From Paragyromitra xinjiangensis (taxonomy: Eukaryota; Ascomycota; Pezizomycetes; Pezizales; Discinaceae): a DNA stretch of 64,000 bases. Numbering within the stretch: the first letter of the stretch is position 1; each line of letters begins with the position of its first letter. Below the pieces are notes generated by a model. It worked only from the letters and a program-made list of their open reading frames with translations. It had not been told where the DNA came from and searched no databases. The DNA is taken from positions 1,240,001 through 1,304,000 of the forward strand of contig JBCAMK010000009.1 in the NCBI GenBank assembly GCA_038503065.1, written 5' to 3'. The translations under genes were made by a program, and so were the position numbers. Positions 47,849 to 56,924 of this stretch are shown one piece after another.

Positions 47849-47860
47849 ATAATCTTAAGG
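47849..47860 (+). promoter_or_regulatory. Self-complementary primer-binding site
   Basis: ATAATCTTAAGG, two bases after the 5' LTR, is an exact 12 nt reverse complement of 47726-47737 in the LTR. I saw no obvious tRNA 3'-end match beginning TGG. This is the layout of Tf1-type self-priming. Confidence 0.65.
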
Positions 47861-47886
47861 ACTCAGTCACCTTGAGATCACCCATC

Positions 47887-50075
47887 ATGAGATCCTCCCG
47901 CAGATCCGAAACCCCGGCAATCAATGCCCCGGTGCTTCCCCTTCAGATTACATGGGAGAAGAAGGAACTAGCAGTAGGAGAGACAGACATGACCCAACTA
48001 GTCCACCGCCCGAAATCCACTATCCAAAGACATATCCCAGGCATCTCCACCCCATGGACAGACACATCAAAAGTCACCATAGCCGATTTCTTTGACGCAT
48101 TTCAAGACCACCTCATGTCCCAGATCAACCTATCGGTTGGGGATACCACACAGACCATGAGAATGCTACAGGAACGGCAAGAAGTGGAGAATACCTTGTT
48201 GCGGGAGGCTGCCGAGTATTTGGACCGGAAGGTCCTCAATCTCCAGCAGCATCTACAACAGTTGCTGACGGACAAAGACGACCTCGCAACTGATCCCATG
48301 GATATAGACCCCCGAAGCAGTTGGAATTCGTGAGTAGATCGGAGCACTACAGCAGGCCATTACAGAAGGCCGCCTACACATCACCGCACCCCCGAAACCA
48401 GCGGCAGGAAGAGAAAGATCCAGTAGTGTCTTTCTCTCAGATACCTTCCCAATCACCCTACCTACCACACCTACCAATAAAGCAGACCCCGCATCGTTAC
48501 CCCCGCAGTTCAAAAACCAGCAGTTAGTTTTGCGCCTCAGGCTCATCCTCTACTCCAATACCTCCGCAGACACCTAGAGGTCCCTTTTCTTATGGACCTT
48601 GGTCCCTTGCAGGCGGCAGTGGTTATACACCACCACCCCTCGATAGTGGTAGCTCATGGCTACCAAGAGGAACATACCCAAGGCCCTCGGAAGGAAGGAA
48701 GGAAGAAGGAGAAAGTAGTAGAGGAAGAACAGGAAGAGAAACCAGTGAACAACAAGGGCAGGGAAACGAGAACCAGGGAGGAGGAGCAGGAGGAGGTGAT
48801 GGAAATATAGGAGTAGGAGGAAGAGACCCCGGTGATAGTAGTAGCAGCAGCAGTAGTGAAGGAGGGGCAGAGAAGGATCCGAAGGAGTGGAAGAAGTATT
48901 TCCGCAAGAAGCAGTGGAAAGCAGAGAAGAAGATGTTGGAGATGATGGCTACAGTTTTCAGCAGTGGCACCGGTCCCACCTCTACTGGGAGCCTCAGGGG
49001 ACGAGAACCCAAGGCACCTCAACCCAGCAAGTTCAAAGGAGAAGCTACCGATGTGGACCGATTCCTCCGGCAATGCGAAAATGTCTTCACTATTGAAGCA
49101 TCCAGTTTTCAGCAGGAATCAATCAAGATCCGCTACACTGGCAACCTTCTCGAAGGACATGCAGCAGTCAACTGGTATGAGGCCTACCATAACCTCATAG
49201 ACCAAGGTGCTGCCGATAGAGCTGCAGGACGACCTGTTCAGCTTGACCCTCACTGGAACCATTGGGTTACCTTTTCCAACTCCTTTCGATCATCCTTTGG
49301 TGATAGAGTCACCAGAGAAGAGGCGGTAGCTAAGTGGGATAAACTCTCCCAGACCGCTGGAATTGATGCTTTCCTGGACCAGATAGTCCAACTCATGTGG
49401 AAAACCGGTTATGCTGGCGAGGTTGTGGATGATAAAATATCCCAAGGCCTCACCGCTGAGCTGGCTCTGGATTGGGCTAAGGTTGCAGTCAAACCTCAGT
49501 CCCTCCATGAGAGGATACAGATGATCCGCCACATGGGACATGTCCTGGAAAGACATAGAAAGGTCAGAGCCCCGGAGTCCAGGGCAACAGGAGAAGGAGG
49601 TGAGAAGAAGAAGAGATCCAGAGGTAGAGGCAAAGGTCAGAGTACCGCCGCCTCCCCTGAGAACAAGTCCACTCCCGGGGGTAGTAACCCACCGCAGGAG
49701 AAGAAAGATAAAGCTGTGGAGCTAAAAGGTATGGCAGAGTCCAACCTCCTTGATAAGACACCACATGCTAACCACCCCTTGATAGGAATACCCGAGGGTA
49801 TCCTTTCCGATAGAAAGAAGGCAGATAAATGCCTGAAATGCGGAAAGGGTGGACATGCATGGTTTAAGTGTTGGACTACTGATCCGGTAACTGTTAGAGT
49901 TGCGGCAGTAAGAAAGAGGAAGAGAGGAACTGAGCTAGAGGCCAGTGATCCTCCGGAATCTAAGAAGGGAAAAGTTGCCACTGTATCTAGATCAGGACAG
50001 AGTTCCGGCAGTCTCAAACAGGAGACTGGTGTATTTACGGCGGTAGATGATGACAGTGGACCTGAAATCATCTAG
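47887..50075 (+). CDS. Chromovirus Gag (probable intron 48330-48577)
   Basis: Capsid-nucleocapsid protein. The uninterrupted part starts at 48933 (380 residues), but its frame is open back to 48528, and a separate open frame 47887-48329 begins MRSSRRSETPAINAPVLPLQ. A perfect donor GTGAGT at 48330 and an AG at 48576-48577 join both in frame: 443 plus 1498 nt, 646 residues. Without splicing, a TGA at 48331-48333 and a TAG at 48525-48527 separate them. Features: N-terminal coiled coil (MRMLQERQEVENTLLREAAE), Gly/Ser-rich linker, capsid-like helices (FKGEATDVDRFLRQCENVF) and one CCHC knuckle (CLKCGKGGHAWFKC). Stop at 50073-50075. Confidence 0.78.
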
Positions 50076-50171
50076 CCTAGTCATTCTTTAGAAATATATT
50101 TCGTTGGGCAGGACCCTATTGCTCCTACTGGTACTGAGGAGGGATAATATCCCGAAATTTGCTGGTCAAAT

Positions 50172-53100
50172 ATGCCAGTTCTCCCAAGCTATACCCAGAT
50201 ACAGATATGGCCATCGCTAGCGATCATTGATACCCTGCGATCGAAAAAGAAAACCTCAACCACTATGTCTACAGGCTACACTCCATTTCAAGGCGGCATA
50301 AGTAAGACCAGACCCGAGAGGTCAGTGGCAAAGCGCCAGAGAAGTCCCAGTCATGAAGACCACCCACCAACGAAGAGAAGAATGGAAGAACCCCCGCCAG
50401 AACCCGTCCATGGGCAGAGACCCATCCTGAAGGCTGAGTTGAACTGGAAGGTGCGGAACCACATCAGCAGGTGCCATGGAAGGTTCCTGTTTGACACTGG
50501 ATGCACCGGGCCTATCCTCAGCGAAGAGTTTGTGAAGAAGGAGAAGATACCTGTGGAGCGCCGGGATTCTCCTATTCAGATGTTTGATGCCCAAGGTGAC
50601 CTCATGATGGGAGCTGGCGAGTATTTTACTGCCACCCTCGACATGGTCATGGGCAAACATGAGGAGTTGATCCGGTGGGAGGTGGGACCTTTAGAAGAAG
50701 GCATCTCCGGATATCTTCCCATCTCATGGGCTCAGAAGCACAACCCAGACTTTGATTGGCATACTGGCCGCGTCAGGTGGAGGAGTGACTATTGCAAGAA
50801 GCATTGCATTCCCGCCGATGTCACGATTGAAGTATGTGAAGACTGGGAGATGTTGGCCGAAGATAGGGCCAATGTACATCAGATTGGATCAGCAGTGTGG
50901 CATGATGAGCAGGGCGGAGATGTGGGATTGAGGTTACCGCCGGAGTACCGGGAATGGGCAGATGTGTTCAGCAATGAGAAGAGCTCAAAGCTACCGGAGC
51001 ATAGTGCATTTGACCACCATATCAGATTGCAGCCCGGAACGAAACCACCTTTTGGGCCTCTCTATCCATGCTCTGAGAGTGAGCTGAAGGCCCTCCGGGA
51101 GTTTCTGAATAAAGCACTACCCTCCGGAAACATCTCCCGCTCCCATCCCCCGGCCGCCGCTCCTATCCTGTTTGTGCCCAAGCCTAATGGTACCCTCCGC
51201 ATTTGTGTGGATTACCGGGGCTTGAACAAGATCACAATCAAGGACAAGTACCCACTTCCACTGATGTCAGAACTGAGAGACAGGTTGACCACCGCCAGGG
51301 TCTTTACCAAGATAGACCTGAAGGATGGGTTCAACCTGCTAAGGATCGCCAAAGGGGACGAGTGGAAGACAGCTTTCCGAACCAGATATGGCTTGTATGA
51401 GTACAATGTCATGCCATTTGGTCTGTGCAATGCACCCTCCTCATTCCAGGCTATGATCAATGAGGTTCTACATGACCTCCTAGATCTCGGAGTTATAGTA
51501 TACTTAGATGATATACTTATATACTCCGAGAACATGGAAGGACACCAGTTCCTCGTCAAGAAGGTGTTAGGAAGGTTGAGAGAAGCCAACCTCCATGCCC
51601 ACATTGACAAGTCCTTCTTTCATTTGAAAGAAGTGGAATATTTGGGGTACAACATCTCCGAGCATGGCATCTCTATGTCCAAAGAGAAAGTCAATGCTGT
51701 CAGGGAGTGGCCAGTACCTAGAACTGTGAAGGATGTGCAGGCCTTCTTAGGCTTCGCCAACTTCTACAGGAGATTCATAGCAGGTTTCAGTCGGGTTTGC
51801 AAGCCCTTGACGGATCTGCTGATGAAAGACAAGAAGTGGTTCTGGACTGCCGCTTGTGACAGAGCTTTCGAGGAACTCAAGCAGCTGTTCACAAGTGAGC
51901 CGGTCCTAGTTCATTTTCACCCCAGTAGGCGCACAGTTGTAGAAACTGATGCAAGTGACTTTGCGAAAGGTGCAGTGTTATCTCAGTATGGCGAGGATGG
52001 GAAGCTACACCCTGTGGCCTTCTACTCCAAGAAGTTTTCCCCCGCCGAGATAAACTATGACATCCATGACAAGGAAATGGGCGCCATAGTGGCTGCTTTC
52101 CGAGAATGGGAGCACCTTTTGAAGTCAGTAGAGGGAGAAGTCACTGTGTTCACCGACCATAAGAACCTAGAGTACTTTAACAGTACCAAGGTCTTAACCC
52201 GCCGGCAGGCCAGATGGTCTGAAGACCTGGCGGGTTATAACTTTAAGGTGGTCTACAGATCCGGTGACAAGAATGGGAAGCCAGATGTCCTATCCAGACG
52301 GTGGGATCACCGCCTAGGAGAGGGAGGTGAACCTGCAGTTGTAGAACCGCAGTTGTTTTTCCGTCCTGGGCAATTGGTGTTGAACCCTGCTAGGCTAGCG
52401 GCCATCAGAGTTCACCAACTCCAGTCTACATTCTTGCAGAGGCTTGAAGCTGCGGCAGCTCAAGATATCCAGTGGCAAGGCATCTGCCAGGCACTACAGG
52501 AGAAGAAAGAAGGATTAGACCCGTCACTGTCCCTCAAGGATGGTTTAGTGTTCTATAAGAACCGATGGTATGTCCCGGAAGGCAGAGACCTCCGCCAGGA
52601 AATCTTCACCGAGTGCCATGACAGCAAGATGGCCGGTCACTTTGGGCAGTTCAAGACAGTTGAGAAAATCAAGTCCAACTTCTACTGGCCCAACATGGAT
52701 AAGGACATTGAAGAGTATGTCCGGAGCTGTGATAGCTGCCAGAGGAACAAAACCGCCCGCCACAAGAAGTACGGCGAGTTATTACCTCTGGAGGTGCCCT
52801 ACCGACCCTGGACCTCAATCTCTATGGACTTCATAGTGGGATTGCCTGAATCCGATGGGAATACCAAGATCTGGGTCATAGTTGACCGGTTTTCAAAGAT
52901 GGCTCACTTCATTCCGCTTCCTAGCGAGAATAAGACTGAGGACATGGCAAAACTCTTCCTGAAAGAAATCTGGAAGCTTCATGGTCTCCCTGATGACATA
53001 GTCTCGGATAGGGATAGCAAATTCATCTCCCATTTTTGGCAGTCACTGATGGATCTCCTCAATGTGAAGTTGAACTTGTCTACCGCATTTCATCCACAAA

Positions 53101-53912
53101 CCGATGGTCAAACCGAGAGGGTTAACCAGGTTCTGGAGCAGTATATGCGGAGCTATTGTTCCTTCCAACAGGATGATTGGTCAGATCTCCTCCCCCTCGC
53201 TGAGTATGCCTATAACTCTGCTATCTCCGAGTCCACCAAGGTATCACCCTTTTGTGCAAACTATGGGTTTGAACCTCGGACCAATTGGCCAAATGCAAAG
53301 CCAAGAGCAGATTGGGATAACCCGGCGAGTCAAGTTAAGGTATCTCAGTGGGAAGCCATTTGGCATGCCATGCAGGAGAACCTGGGGAAGGCTAGGGTCC
53401 GGATGGCCCGCTGGTATGATAAGCATCACCAGAAGGGACCGGAACTCAAGCCAGGTGATGAGGTTATGCTTGATCGGCGCAATGTACAGACAAAGCGGCC
53501 GATGAACAAGCTGGATCAGAAGAAGTTTGGGCCCTTTAAGGTCAAGAAGGCAGTGGGGAAGCGAGCCTTTGAGCTTGTCTTGCCACCGGGTATGAAGATA
53601 CACCCGGTATTCCACATCAGCCTCTTGGAACCTTATAGAGCGCCAGCAGACTCTCTGAGAAGAGAACCCCCACCGGAGATGGAGATGGTAGATGAGGAAG
53701 AGAACTGGGTGATGAGGGAGATAGCGGACTCCAGGGTGAACCGCAAAAAGAAGAGAGTGGAATATCTCGTGTTATGGGAGGGTTATGATCAGGAAGAGGC
53801 CACATGGGAACCCTGGGAACATCTTAGGAATAGTGCCGAAGAGGCCCTTTCAGATTTCCACAAGAGGTACCCTAAGAAGCCCCGAGACAGGAGGATTGCG
53901 GGGCCAGAGTAG
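50172..53912 (+). CDS. Chromovirus Pol (protease, RT, RNase H, integrase, chromodomain)
   Basis: 1246 residues, intact. Protease active site FDTGCTGP (Asp 108). RT: KITIKDKYPLPLM, FTKIDLKDGFN, catalytic YLDD near residue 442. RNase H: ETDASDFAKGAVLSQY. Integrase: zinc-binding ECHDSKMAGHFGQ and SCDSCQRNK, catalytic SMDFIVGLPE, IVSDRDSKFIS and QTERVNQVLEQY, and GPY/F-type LDQKKFGPFKVKK. C-terminal chromodomain: RVEYLVLWEGYDQEEATWEP. It lies in the same frame as gag but after two in-frame stops (TAG 50073, TAA 50147), so expression needs re-initiation or splicing. Sequence is consistent with an active element; chromodomains of this group usually guide integration to modified histones. Confidence 0.95.
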   Translation: MPVLPSYTQIQIWPSLAIIDTLRSKKKTSTTMSTGYTPFQGGISKTRPERSVAKRQRSPSHEDHPPTKRRMEEPPPEPVHGQRPILKAELNWKVRNHISRCHGRFLFDTGCTGPILSEEFVKKEKIPVERRDSPIQMFDAQGDLMMGAGEYFTATLDMVMGKHEELIRWEVGPLEEGISGYLPISWAQKHNPDFDWHTGRVRWRSDYCKKHCIPADVTIEVCEDWEMLAEDRANVHQIGSAVWHDEQGGDVGLRLPPEYREWADVFSNEKSSKLPEHSAFDHHIRLQPGTKPPFGPLYPCSESELKALREFLNKALPSGNISRSHPPAAAPILFVPKPNGTLRICVDYRGLNKITIKDKYPLPLMSELRDRLTTARVFTKIDLKDGFNLLRIAKGDEWKTAFRTRYGLYEYNVMPFGLCNAPSSFQAMINEVLHDLLDLGVIVYLDDILIYSENMEGHQFLVKKVLGRLREANLHAHIDKSFFHLKEVEYLGYNISEHGISMSKEKVNAVREWPVPRTVKDVQAFLGFANFYRRFIAGFSRVCKPLTDLLMKDKKWFWTAACDRAFEELKQLFTSEPVLVHFHPSRRTVVETDASDFAKGAVLSQYGEDGKLHPVAFYSKKFSPAEINYDIHDKEMGAIVAAFREWEHLLKSVEGEVTVFTDHKNLEYFNSTKVLTRRQARWSEDLAGYNFKVVYRSGDKNGKPDVLSRRWDHRLGEGGEPAVVEPQLFFRPGQLVLNPARLAAIRVHQLQSTFLQRLEAAAAQDIQWQGICQALQEKKEGLDPSLSLKDGLVFYKNRWYVPEGRDLRQEIFTECHDSKMAGHFGQFKTVEKIKSNFYWPNMDKDIEEYVRSCDSCQRNKTARHKKYGELLPLEVPYRPWTSISMDFIVGLPESDGNTKIWVIVDRFSKMAHFIPLPSENKTEDMAKLFLKEIWKLHGLPDDIVSDRDSKFISHFWQSLMDLLNVKLNLSTAFHPQTDGQTERVNQVLEQYMRSYCSFQQDDWSDLLPLAEYAYNSAISESTKVSPFCANYGFEPRTNWPNAKPRADWDNPASQVKVSQWEAIWHAMQENLGKARVRMARWYDKHHQKGPELKPGDEVMLDRRNVQTKRPMNKLDQKKFGPFKVKKAVGKRAFELVLPPGMKIHPVFHISLLEPYRAPADSLRREPPPEMEMVDEEENWVMREIADSRVNRKKKRVEYLVLWEGYDQEEATWEPWEHLRNSAEEALSDFHKRYPKKPRDRRIAGPE

Positions 53913-54070
53913 CCCATTTCCTTATAGTTCTTGTTTTCCTTTGGTTCAAATCATTTCCGCTATGTACACGAGAATTTCCTATTGCAGTACTAGAGTAGTA
54001 GACCTAGAAGTTTAGAAGAATAGACTAGACTATAGAACTCAATTAGAAAAAGATCCCGAAGACAGGATCT

Positions 54071-54082
54071 AGGAGAGGGAGG
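54071..54082 (+). promoter_or_regulatory. Polypurine tract
   Basis: AGGAGAGGGAGG, three bases before the 3' LTR; primer for plus-strand DNA synthesis. Confidence 0.75.
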
Positions 54083-54085
54083 TAC

Positions 54086-54818
54086 TGTAACGGACCCACA
54101 AGGCTGTTACATGCGAAAGGTAGAATAGACCCGGGCAGACGGAGAGGTACAAGGACCAGCATGAGTGGAGTAGCTACCACATGCTAGGGAACACCAGTAC
54201 CCCGCTGACCTGGTGGTTAGGAACATCCGGAGGTGCTAAGGCTGACGGGCCTGTAGCAGATCACCGATGACATCAAACACTTAGAGATGTGGTTGAGTTC
54301 CTAATCCACCTGTGCATGCCCCACCAGCTATGGCTGATAGGCGGCGCAACTGGGAGAACTATTCTAGCGGACACCTGACGCAACTATGGATTGATCAGCG
54401 CCATGCAAGTAGTCCTGTAGGACTAGGCTGGCGGATCACAGAGTCCTGACTGGTAGAGCAGTGCATGAGGAGCGGTTGCACTTGAGGTGCAGAACTCCAG
54501 CGGAATGTGAGAGAACACTTCCGAAGAGACCCGCCCATGATCACTGACAGGATTCAGGGTTAACCGGATCCCCCAGCTGAGTAGAACTGAGTAGAGGCGG
54601 CGAGCATGCAGTACTACAAGTACTGGCGAGCCCCGCCACCAGTTGCTCTTCTCCATCTTCGACCAGAGACCTAGTGACGAGAATTACCGAGTTCCGCCCT
54701 TAAGATTATTGAGTATACTGCACAAAAATACTTTAAGATCTCAGCCTGACTTTAGTATAAGCAACGGCCGTTTTCCTATCTAGCCTTAGCAGTTGTCTAG
54801 AGGACCACCCCCGTTACA
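54086..54818 (+). repeat. 3' LTR of chromovirus
   Basis: 733 bp, same as the 5' LTR except one base seen by eye near position 54307. Confidence 0.93.
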
Positions 54819-56924
54819 GATGGCTCCTTTGGTTTTAAGTAAGGAAGCGACGATGTGATGTGTGTGTTGGTGAAAGGTTAATCTTCGATCAATGATGAGT
54901 CCTAGCATGCGATTTTGTTCAGTGGGTGATATGCTTTGGTCGTACAGTGTGATGGAAGTGGGGGTGGGGTCTTTAGCTCTGGAACTGAGTCTTAGGTGCA
55001 TGAGTTCCGTTTTTGGTGGAGAAAAGAGAATGTTGAGGTGTGAGCCTCTTTCAATTTTGAGGTTAAGGCGTTGTTGTAGTGTCATGGTGGCAAATTTTTG
55101 TGAAAAACTTGCTTGTAGCATGGCATTGTCGTTGATGTAGGTATTGGAGTAAGTGAGATTGGAAGGTAATGGTTCAGTGTCTAATGCGGCACTGTATATG
55201 GTGAAGGCAATGGATGAGACTGCAGATCCTTGAGGGAGTCCACTGTTAAAGGGTGATGTTGGACTTGTGGTGCTGTTAAAGCGGAAGGCTATTGTTCGGT
55301 TGGTGGTGAAGCTTTGGTACCATTGTATTAGGTATGTGGGGAATTTGAAGTGGAGGAAAATTGCGGTCATTTGTTGATGTATGACGCAGTTGAAGGCTCC
55401 TTCAATGTCTGTGGTTAAAATGGAAGGTCGTAGTTGCTTTTGGTGTCCTGTTGTGGCGGGGGTGTCAAGCCAGGATTGGGATGGTGTGATGATTTGTTGT
55501 AGGGCGTCTATTGCTGAAATTCCCGTGCGTCCACCTGTGTGTTGGTGGTTGATTGCGCCTGAGTTTATTGCAGCGATTTCCAATTGTCTGGTGATGATAC
55601 GTTCTAGGAGTTTGCCGAGACATGATAATAATGAAATAGGGCGGTAGGCATTGGGTTTGGAATAATCGTCTTTGCCTGTCTTAGGTATGGGTGTGACGAT
55701 TGCTTGTTTCCATATATCGGGAAAGGCGCCGAAGCGAAGAGCAGCTGTAAAAATTTTAGGAATGAGTAGAGGAGCGGCTTGATGAGCGTGTTGTATGTGA
55801 GGATAGAGGATTCCGTCGTGTCCTGGAGCGGATGCAGGGGAGGTTTTGGCGAGTAATTTGGAAATTAACTCTGGAGTGACATAAGGTGTGTTGAAGGATT
55901 GATCTGATATGGGTGGAGGAAGCCAGTTTTGTGGTAGTGGCTGGGGAGAGGCGAGGATAGGTGGGAAGAAGGTAGATTTGAAGGCATTACATTGTGCTTC
56001 GAAGTCTGGTGCGTTGTGTAAGGGTTGTATTGTGGTGGGGGGTCTGCGGCCATTTGTTTGTTTGATGGCTTGCCATATTTGTTTGGGGTCGTTGGTGGAT
56101 AGCCGTTGGTGCCAGTGGTGTTTTTTGGCTTCATTTATCTCGGTTTTCCATTGTGTTCGGAGGTTTTTGAGAAGGTTTTGGGCATGCTGTGGTGGGTTGG
56201 GTCGTTTGATTAGGTGATTGATGGTGTTTATTTTCCTTTTTAATTTGGAAAGTTCGTGGGTCCACCAGCCTTTGGAGTGTTGACTGGGTTTCGATAGGGG
56301 TATGGCTGTGATGGTGGCGAATTGTATTAGGGAGGTGAGCTGTTCGCATTCTTTGGTGGTTTCACTGGCGTTGGTGGGTTGAGAATTGTTGAGTGCTGAT
56401 TGTTTTATTATGTTGTGGAATTGGATCCAGTTTGCTTTATTGAGGTTGCGTTTAGGTGTGGCTGTGGGCTTTGGTGGTAGGAATATGGTAGTTGTGATTA
56501 GGGTTATTTATTTATTTATTTATTGCTCATATTGCATAAATCCGTAACGGATATGGCATACAGTGAAAGGAAACCCCCATGACCGCACAATAACTAACAA
56601 AAGAAAATCCTCCGCGAACATGAACCAACTAATTAGTAGATATCCACATCAGATATCTTTCGCGAAAAACATAAGAAAAGTAAATCAAAAACAAATAACA
56701 TAAAAGATAACAAAAGAGGAAATAACAATTTATCTCAAAGTTCTACCGAACAGTAGAAACGAACGGAATAACAATCGACAGGGTAAAATCATAGGGAAAT
56801 ACTCAAACAGTTTCATAATCAGAAATCCTCCACACGGTCATGTTCCATCTCACCCCACTTTCAGGGTCTTCATCAGTTTTCTATCGTCCTTCACCATCGC
56901 ATGCTTTGGGCCTGTAGCCCGTTC

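Larger units (their letters stand above)
47114..54818 (+). mobile_element. Ty3/gypsy chromovirus, nearly intact
   Basis: 7705 bp LTR retrotransposon. LTRs of 733 bp at 47114-47846 and 54086-54818 begin TGTAACGGACCC and end CCCCCGTTACA; by eye they differ only at one C/T in TGTGCACGCCCC versus TGTGCATGCCCC, which indicates recent insertion. Internal region: PBS, gag, and pol with protease, RT, RNase H, integrase and chromodomain, and a polypurine tract. Flanks GGATT (left) and GATGG (right) do not match as a target duplication. Confidence 0.95.
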
